A stretch of DNA of 64,000 nt from Jeotgalibacillus sp. ET6. GTDB taxonomy: Bacteria > Bacillota > Bacilli > Bacillales > Jeotgalibacillaceae. Of the stretch, positions 61,004 through 64,000 are shown in pieces. Within the stretch, counting starts at the first letter, position 1; each line of letters begins with the position of its first letter. The notes below the pieces were generated by a model. It was not told where the DNA came from, did not search any database, and saw only the letters and a list, made by a program, of their open reading frames with translations. Location: NCBI RefSeq assembly GCF_029667115.1, contig NZ_JARUIU010000009.1, positions 54,984 to 118,983 of the forward strand, written 5' to 3'. Position numbers and translations under genes: made by a program.

Positions 61004-62548
61004 ATGAGAAGAGTGAACACAGCTCTTTTTCTCATCACTATCCTCCTTTTTAATAGCGTTTTGACTCCTTCTGCAGGCGCTGTTGAAAAGGAAGAGAGAA
61101 AATGGCAGGATGAATCAATTTATTTTCTAATGGTGGACCGCTTTTCGAATGGAGATACTTCAAACGATAAAGCGGTCGACACACAGGATCCGAGAGCTTA
61201 CCATGGCGGAGATTTTCAAGGTATCGAAGATCAGCTGGATCATATTGAAGAAATGGGTATTACAGCCATTTGGCTGACCCCTGTTTTTCAAAATGAAGAA
61301 GGCGGGTATCATGGCTATTGGATCGAAGATTTTTATGAAACAGAAGAACATTTTGGAACGATCGAAGAATTTAAAAGTCTCGTTGACGCCGCTCATGAAC
61401 GGGATATCAAAATCATTTTGGATTTTGTCGTAAACCATACAGGACCCAATCATCCTTGGACAGAAGATCCTGAAAAGGAAGATTGGTACCATGAGGAATC
61501 AGCTATCATAGACAATAATGATACTGAGCAAGTTCAGAATGGCTGGATTTATGGTTTGCCGGATTTAAACACAGAAAACCCTGAAGTGAAGGAATACCTG
61601 TTTGAAGCAGCAAAATGGTGGATTGAAGAAACGGATATTGATGGCTATAGACTTGATACAGTCAAGCATGTACCGGAAGAATTCTGGGGAGAATTTTCTC
61701 AGGAAGTAAAATCCGTGAAGGACGATTTTTATCTGATTGGCGAAGTATATGATACTGACATTCGTAAAATAGCCGAGTATTCAGATACCGGAATTGACGG
61801 GTTTGTGGATTTTCCGCTTGCAGAGCAGATGAGATCTGTTTTCCAGGATGTTGATACAAATACATCACGTCTTTTTAATTTCTGGGATTATAACCAGGAG
61901 TTTTTCCCTAACCCATATTTAATGGGAACATTCATAGATAATCATGATATGTCCAGATTCACCCGGCTGGCGGTTGATAATAACATGCACCCTGTAACAA
62001 GGTGGGAACTGGCAACGGTCTTTATGTTTACAGTGCCTGGTATCCCGATTATGTATTATGGATCAGAGATCGCACTGGACGGGGGAGAAGATCCGGATAA
62101 TCGCAAATTAATGAACTTTAATTTGGATGAGGAACTGAAGGATTATATTGGTGATGTAGGAAGACTCCGTCAAGAGCTGCCGTCTTTGACACGAGGCACA
62201 CTTGAAGTTCTTCACAATGAAGATGGGATGCTTCTATATGAAAGAAAGTACGAAGATGAAACGGCTATTATTGCGATAAATAATACAAGCGGCACTCAAT
62301 CTGTAACGTTGAATTCCGATCAGTTTGAAGAGAATGGTGAAATGCGTGGATTGCTGAATGGCGATCTTGTTCTTGAAAGCGACGGGGAATATGTTGTGGT
62401 GTTAGATCGTGAAGAGGCAGAAATTTATGTGCTGACTGAGAAAGCCGGTTTTAATTACGGGTTGCTGGCAGCCGTCGCAGCCGTTTGGGTATTCTTTATC
62501 GGGATCTTTATTTATATGGCTAAACGCGGCAAAAAGCGTACAGCTTAA
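61004..62548 (+). CDS. Secreted alpha-amylase (GH13) with C-terminal membrane anchor
   Basis: This 514-aa amylase has a signal peptide (MRRVNTALFLITILLFNSVL, likely cleaved after SAGA) and a GH13 barrel. The barrel residues are ILDFVVNHTG, Asp in DGYRLDTVKHV, Glu in FYLIGEVYD and Asp in TFIDNHDMSRF. After a short beta domain the protein ends in a hydrophobic segment (YGLLAAVAAVWVFFIGIFIY) and MAKRGKKRTA, so it should stay bound to the outer face of the membrane. No LPxTG motif is present. AGGAGGAGGGG precedes the ATG. It would feed maltodextrins to MdxEFG. Confidence 0.92.
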   Translation: MRRVNTALFLITILLFNSVLTPSAGAVEKEERKWQDESIYFLMVDRFSNGDTSNDKAVDTQDPRAYHGGDFQGIEDQLDHIEEMGITAIWLTPVFQNEEGGYHGYWIEDFYETEEHFGTIEEFKSLVDAAHERDIKIILDFVVNHTGPNHPWTEDPEKEDWYHEESAIIDNNDTEQVQNGWIYGLPDLNTENPEVKEYLFEAAKWWIEETDIDGYRLDTVKHVPEEFWGEFSQEVKSVKDDFYLIGEVYDTDIRKIAEYSDTGIDGFVDFPLAEQMRSVFQDVDTNTSRLFNFWDYNQEFFPNPYLMGTFIDNHDMSRFTRLAVDNNMHPVTRWELATVFMFTVPGIPIMYYGSEIALDGGEDPDNRKLMNFNLDEELKDYIGDVGRLRQELPSLTRGTLEVLHNEDGMLLYERKYEDETAIIAINNTSGTQSVTLNSDQFEENGEMRGLLNGDLVLESDGEYVVVLDREEAEIYVLTEKAGFNYGLLAAVAAVWVFFIGIFIYMAKRGKKRTA

Positions 62549-62559
62549 CGGGTTTAATG

Positions 62560-62588
62560 GAGCTGGTGCATAGATGTTGTACCAGCTC
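62560..62588 (+). other. Stem-loop between amylase and regulator genes
   Basis: GAGCTGGT / ACCAGCTC with a 13-nt loop lies 11 bases after the amylase stop. There is no U-run, so the transcript may continue into the regulator gene. Confidence 0.45.
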
Positions 62589-62603
62589 TTCCTGATGGAT
62601 AAT

Positions 62604-62617
62604 TGTAAGCGCAATCA
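62604..62617. promoter_or_regulatory. cre-type box before the regulator gene
   Basis: TGTAAGCGCAATCA fits the CcpA consensus TGnAARCGnWWWCA at every defined base. It lies 20 bp before the regulator start. CcpA or the regulator itself could bind here. Confidence 0.75.
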
Positions 62618-62637
62618 GATTAGGGGTGGTTCTATCT

Positions 62638-63675
62638 ATGTCGATAACAATAAAAGATGTTGCCAAGTACGCAAACGTCGCACCCTCTACGGTGTCAAGA
62701 GTGATCGCAAACAATCCGAGGATTAGTGATAAAACAAAAGAAAAAGTCAGAGCAGCGATGAAGGAGCTGGGCTATCATCCGAATTTCATTGCCCGCAGCC
62801 TTGCGAATCAGTCCACACAGGTTATTGGACTGGTCACTCCAGGCTCCTCTGATGTATTCTTTCAAAATCCTTTTTTTCCAACTGTTTTGCGAGGGTTGAG
62901 CGAGGGAGCACATGAGAAGCAGTATGCTCTTCAGCTGGTAACGGGTCAAAACGAAGAGGAGATCTACAATGGGGTCGTTCAAATGGTGCAGGGGGGAAGA
63001 GTGGACGGAGTTGTCCTTCTGTATTCTAAAGTAGAGGATCGAATTTTAATATACCTGCGGGAAAGGAATTTTCCATTTGTGATGATTGGAAAGCCATTTA
63101 ACTATGTTGAGGAAATTACACATGTGGATAACGATAATTTTCAAGCTGCCAAAGATGCAACGGATTTTCTCATTGAATTGGGACATGAACGCATCTCTTT
63201 TATAGGAGGAGATGAAAATTTAGTAGTCACAGTGGAACGGCTGATGGGATATAAAGATGCTTTGAATTTGGCAGAATTGCCGTATAGGGAGGATTATGTT
63301 CTTCATCAGAGCTTTTTGCTTAAAGGCGGCCAGGACGCCGTGTGCGAGCTGATGGAGCTTCCGCTGAGAGAAAGGCCTACTGCTCTTGTTGTTGCGGATG
63401 ACTTGATGGCCCTTGGTGTCTTAAATACATTAAATGAGATGGGAATCTCTGTGCCTGAAGATATTTCTATTTTAAGCTTTAATAATGTTTTGACATCTGA
63501 AATGGCGAGACCGCCTTTATCTTCTGTGGATATTAATATTTTCAATTTAGGCTACCATGCCTCTAAGCATCTGATTAAACGCCTGACTAACCCGGAGGAA
63601 CCCGTCAAGCGCGTTATTATCGAGCATGAGATTGTGAAACGTTTCTCAACTGAACCGCCTAATCCGCCTGTTTAA
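62638..63675 (+). CDS. mdxR: LacI-family transcriptional regulator MdxR-like
   Basis: This 345-aa LacI/GalR repressor has an N-terminal helix-turn-helix TIKDVAKYANVAPSTVSRVI (about residues 3-22) and a hinge with HPNFIARSLANQS, then the periplasmic-binding-like sugar domain with VDGVVLLYSK and ALVVADDLMALGVL. ATG 62638 is seven bases after AGGGGTGG. An in-frame GTG 62626 is rejected. As the only regulator in the maltodextrin island it probably controls mdxEFG by the TGnAAnCG boxes. B. subtilis mdxR (yvdE) is the corresponding gene. Confidence 0.88.
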   Translation: MSITIKDVAKYANVAPSTVSRVIANNPRISDKTKEKVRAAMKELGYHPNFIARSLANQSTQVIGLVTPGSSDVFFQNPFFPTVLRGLSEGAHEKQYALQLVTGQNEEEIYNGVVQMVQGGRVDGVVLLYSKVEDRILIYLRERNFPFVMIGKPFNYVEEITHVDNDNFQAAKDATDFLIELGHERISFIGGDENLVVTVERLMGYKDALNLAELPYREDYVLHQSFLLKGGQDAVCELMELPLRERPTALVVADDLMALGVLNTLNEMGISVPEDISILSFNNVLTSEMARPPLSSVDINIFNLGYHASKHLIKRLTNPEEPVKRVIIEHEIVKRFSTEPPNPPV

Positions 63676-63694
63676 TTGGAAAGTAAGAGTAACT

Positions 63695-63769
63695 AAACAG
63701 ACCTTGTTTGCTCTGCTGAACTCCCTCATTTTTAAATAGGGGAATCCAGAGAGAAGACAAGGTCTGTTT
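63695..63769 (+). terminator. Long inverted repeat after the regulator gene
   Basis: A perfect 13-bp inverted repeat (AAACAGACCTTGT at 63695-63707, ACAAGGTCTGTTT at 63757-63769) with an inner CTCT/AGAG pair encloses about 49 bases. It lacks a long U-run and is a weak terminator or a structured 3' end. Confidence 0.5.
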
Positions 63770-63786
63770 GCATTGTAGAAGGAAAA

Positions 63787-64000
63787 GCGAGGCTGAGACA
63801 AAAGTGTCTCAAACTCTACGACCGGTTCACTTCGCTTCAGGCGGACGCTTTCCGCAGGGACGGCGCTGAGCCTTTCCAGGGCCTGCCCTGCAAAGGCTCA
63901 GCTTGCCGTCACATCCTGCAGGAGTCGACACCTTCCGCTCCGCTCACCTACTATTTATTGATCAATATATCCTCATTTTTTTAACTTTTTTGAGTTTTGT
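63787..64000 (+). repeat. Interspersed hairpin repeat, near-full-length copy E
   Basis: This copy aligns along its length with 22217-22440 and is probably cut by the window end. It has the terminal hairpin (GCTGAGACA.../...TGTCTCAAACTC, weaker) and a long stem: GACGGC/GCCGTC, CTGAGCCTTT/AAAGGCTCAG and CAGGG/CCCTG (63859-63910). The tail TATCCTCATTTTT.AAC and TTTTTTGAGTTTT is shared with copy C. No gene lies in this last 325 bases. Confidence 0.85.

Overview
The window is a low-to-moderate-GC Firmicutes chromosome segment from an endospore-forming member of the Bacillaceae. The evidence is gene content and order. Almost every gene from position 1 to about 55,200 has a counterpart in the Bacillus subtilis stretch running from yhaQ to yisQ, in nearly the same order. 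Strong AGGAGG-type ribosome sites, frequent GTG/TTG starts, sporulation genes (complete gerP operon, ScoC, YhaL, YjcZ-type peptides), ComK and a C30 carotenoid cluster all fit. Acidic tails or linkers on exported proteins (PrsA, an unknown lipoprotein, MdxE) hint at a salt- or alkali-tolerant organism, but this is inference. No species is claimed. No tRNA, rRNA, CRISPR array, intact insertion sequence, prophage or riboswitch was seen.

Layout. 1-5,000: an ABC exporter (yhaQ, cut by the window edge, and yhaP), the exonuclease yhaM behind a tandem 183-bp duplication, yhaL, and the foldase prsA. 5,100-8,900: two tandem YjcZ-type micro-genes, small membrane proteins, a DUF3267 protein, scoC, yhaH, and trpP with a clear TRAP-type GAG-repeat leader. 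8,900-18,500: hit, ecsAB, an M20 amidohydrolase, a small GerP-like ORF, hmoB, the haem operon hemEHY, an acetate-type transporter and yhfH. 18,600-29,600: yhfI-lplJ, lcfB with a perfect FadR operator, an ABC1 kinase, an enoyl-CoA hydratase, an unknown lipoprotein, azlCD, a YihY/BrkB protein and a DCC protein. 29,700-34,900: the IDEAL-domain gene (yhzC-like) divergent from comK, yhjD-like, an S9 peptidase, yhjE and sipV. 35,000-44,800: addBA followed by the complete gerPABCDEF operon. 44,800-55,200: a DUF418 protein, yisK, yisL, a three-gene carotenoid operon at the yisP locus, glnK-amtB with two TnrA/GlnR-type boxes around one promoter, and a MATE exporter. 55,200-63,700: a maltodextrin island made of an intracellular GH13 neopullulanase-type enzyme divergent from mdxEFG, a secreted amylase that appears membrane-anchored, and a LacI-family regulator. 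The ABC ATPase is not in the cluster.

How the genes work together. The maltodextrin island forms a complete route: outside hydrolysis by an anchored amylase, uptake by MdxEFG, inside hydrolysis by the GH13_20 enzyme. It is controlled by LacI-type operators placed at the promoter and a perfect cre-type box before the regulator gene. Nitrogen (TnrA boxes), tryptophan (TRAP) and fatty-acid (FadR) control are each visible as recognisable DNA or RNA sites.

The most unusual feature is a family of interspersed hairpin repeats. Two near-full-length copies of about 210-220 bp lie at 22,217 and 63,787. Three partial copies in the opposite orientation lie at 3,834, 20,408 and 25,190. All sit at gene 3' ends, and all end in a GAGAC..GTCTC hairpin that can act as a terminator. 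The long internal stem of the two full copies differs in sequence but stays paired, which is direct evidence for selection on structure. A second structured intergenic element (34,881-35,024) and the yhaM-upstream duplication are further unexplained sequences. Several genes expected from B. subtilis synteny (yhaO/yhaN, sbcD/sbcC, ecsC, pbpF) are absent from their usual places.
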